The translations under genes and the position numbers were made by a program. Shown piece by piece: positions 62,677-64,000 of a DNA stretch of 64,000 nucleotides (position 1 is its first letter; each line of letters begins with the position of its first letter). The notes below the pieces were generated by a model that made no database searches, had not been told where the DNA came from, and saw nothing but the letters and a program-made list of their open reading frames with translations. The DNA is taken from the NCBI RefSeq assembly GCF_004752005.1, contig NZ_CP038493.1, positions 3,950,671 through 4,014,670 of the forward strand, in the 5' to 3' direction. The stretch is from Thalassotalea sp. HSM 43 (GTDB lineage Bacteria; Pseudomonadota; Gammaproteobacteria; Enterobacterales; Alteromonadaceae).

Positions 62677-64000
62677 TTACCAACTGGTTTCAAACTTAAG
62701 CCCCAGCCATGGAATAACCTCACCATCTTCAGACTTATACTCACCGGTAATGTTGTTGAATTCTTCTTCACCGTCTGTCGATGTAGCCAATACATTTAAC
62801 ACATCGACAAAGGCGATGATATTAACCGGTCCCCAGGTTTTGAAGTAATCCACACGCACGTTAAGTTGATGAAAGTTGTCTTTACGCTCGGTATTATTGG
62901 TAAAGTATTCCTGAGAATATCGCAGTGGATTGCCATCACCTAATACGTTTTCATTAATAATAAAGTCATCGTCTGGCTCGCCCGTGTAATATTTCCAACG
63001 CGCGCCGATTTTCCAGTTTTGGTTTATTTCCCAACTAAGCGCTAACGTTACCACATGAGGACGGTGATTATCGGCATCGTATTCTCCTTCTCCGTCATTA
63101 TCGTCCCTTGTCGATTCGTTATAGGAATAGGTGAATTGCCCTGACCAATCATCGGTAAAGTAGCGGGTTAACACCGCATCCATACCATACGAATCCCCTT
63201 CACCGTTATTGCTCAACAAGCCATCGGTACGTGCACTATCGACAACGAGTTTGTCCAAATCTTGATAATAAAGTTCGACTAACAAGTTGTACTCTTTCGT
63301 TAACAGCCAATTACCACCTACTGATACATGGGTAATTTTTTCATTTTCTAAGTCTTCATTTTCAGGATCCGACGCCCTATCAAGAAAACGGGGCGCTTGA
63401 TAAAAAATGCCTGTAGAAAAGGTATATTGACTTGTTATCGAAGGCGTCCAGGCAAAATTAAAACGTGGCGATAAAAGGTCTTGCTCTGACAAGTCATCGC
63501 GATCGTATCGCACACCTGCATTTATTTGGTATTCATGCCAACGATAGGTTTGCTCAACATAACCCGCTATTGAGGTTGCCGTTATATCGTATGAAGAGTT
63601 GATAAACTCTGGCATTAAAACGATATATTTTTGCTCAGGTGACGGTCTGAAATCGTCTTGATCGTAAGTAAACTGTATCCAGTCATCGTCTAGTACCGTG
63701 TCAAAACTTAAATCGTAATCTCTCACCTCTAACCCCATGTTGATTTCACCAATGGCATTAAAGGTGGTTAGATCGAGTCGAAGTCCAATTTCGGTTTCTT
63801 CTTCATCAATCATCAAAATATCACGACGAACGGGAATGTCTTGATAAGGTGTGTCAAGAGGGACAAGATCAGGATACGCTTCACCTTGAGAGCTCGATTT
63901 ATCGCTGGTTCGATAATATATGTTGCTAGACAATTCGCTTTCACTGCCCAACAAGGTTAACCAAGTTAAGCCAACTAAAGTACTGTCTTGTTCATTAAAG
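62677..64000 (-). CDS. TonB-dependent receptor, C-terminal barrel part (truncated by window edge)
   Basis: The frame is open from the right edge for about 440 codons to the stop at 62677. The product is a chain of amphipathic beta-strands ending with PWLGLKFETSW, with DRASDPENEDLENEKITHVSVGGNWLLTKEYNLLVELYYQDLDKLV typical of TonB receptor barrels (cf. NENLKPE...E.G in the family). The plug domain and signal peptide lie outside the window. Substrate cannot be inferred. Confidence 0.85.
   Translation of the reverse strand, partial: FNEQDSTLVGLTWLTLLGSESELSSNIYYRTSDKSSSQGEAYPDLVPLDTPYQDIPVRRDILMIDEEETEIGLRLDLTTFNAIGEINMGLEVRDYDLSFDTVLDDDWIQFTYDQDDFRPSPEQKYIVLMPEFINSSYDITATSIAGYVEQTYRWHEYQINAGVRYDRDDLSEQDLLSPRFNFAWTPSITSQYTFSTGIFYQAPRFLDRASDPENEDLENEKITHVSVGGNWLLTKEYNLLVELYYQDLDKLVVDSARTDGLLSNNGEGDSYGMDAVLTRYFTDDWSGQFTYSYNESTRDDNDGEGEYDADNHRPHVVTLALSWEINQNWKIGARWKYYTGEPDDDFIINENVLGDGNPLRYSQEYFTNNTERKDNFHQLNVRVDYFKTWGPVNIIAFVDVLNVLATSTDGEEEFNNITGEYKSEDGEVIPWLGLKFETSW

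Overview
The window is chromosomal DNA from a marine gammaproteobacterium of the Alteromonadales. I infer a Colwelliaceae-like genome (Thalassotalea/Colwellia type) from moderately AT-rich DNA, the Shewanella/Colwellia-style HexR Entner-Doudoroff cluster, TonB-dependent receptors, DUF2959 and DUF4136 lipoproteins, a sulfatase and a Bat operon. I see no tRNA, rRNA, CRISPR, phage or insertion sequence. Nearly all of the sequence is coding, with short gaps that often hold clear intrinsic terminators.

Layout. 1-5650 (minus): MoxR-DUF58-DUF4381-BatA-BatB-BatC-BatD operon, with BatD cut by the window edge. 5851-9831: a secreted octaheme cytochrome c with HEAT and TPR repeats, the glutamate symporter GltS and a tiny membrane peptide. 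9988-15258: biotin synthesis, bioBFCD (minus) divergent from bioA (plus), with overlapping promoters and a likely BirA operator. 15417-16817: asnS. 17067-21830: a MacAB-type efflux operon (adaptor, ATPase, 827-residue permease) behind a sigma-54 promoter. 21871-28640: small cell-envelope and housekeeping genes (SnoaL-like protein, DUF350 plus transglutaminase, SGNH hydrolase, HTH-2TM regulator, YdjA, DoxX, SppA). 28751-32692: a lipoprotein, a DUF349 gene interrupted by an in-frame TAG, YeaC and a zinc-ribbon protein. 32812-36112: alanine/sodium symporter, M14 carboxypeptidase, thioredoxin-like protein.

36318-54535 is a sugar-catabolism region: a long GAPDH, msrB, gnd, gapA, a peroxiredoxin-like protein, a sulfatase with divergent LysR regulator, then zwf-pgl-edd-glk-eda (minus) divergent from hexR-pyk (plus), followed by an ATP-type phosphofructokinase. 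HexR-like palindromes lie in front of zwf and gapA. Glucose can therefore be phosphorylated by Glk and sent through the Entner-Doudoroff route, the oxidative pentose phosphate branch (Gnd) or glycolysis (PfkA), with HexR as the probable switch responding to the Entner-Doudoroff intermediate KDPG.

54587-56485 is a LytS/LytTR-type two-component pair. 56577-60766 is a thiamine uptake locus: a TPP riboswitch, a TonB-dependent receptor, a YkoF-like thiamine-binding protein, a PnuC-family permease and a thiamine-kinase-like phosphotransferase, giving a route across both membranes followed by trapping. 60888-64000 holds hinT, two lipoproteins and the C-terminal part of another TonB-dependent receptor that runs off the window.

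I found no wholly new system that I could defend. The strongest leads are the sigma-54-controlled MacAB operon, the amber codon in the DUF349 gene, the riboswitch locus with its internal terminator and SD-masking hairpin, and the HexR/BirA operator architecture.
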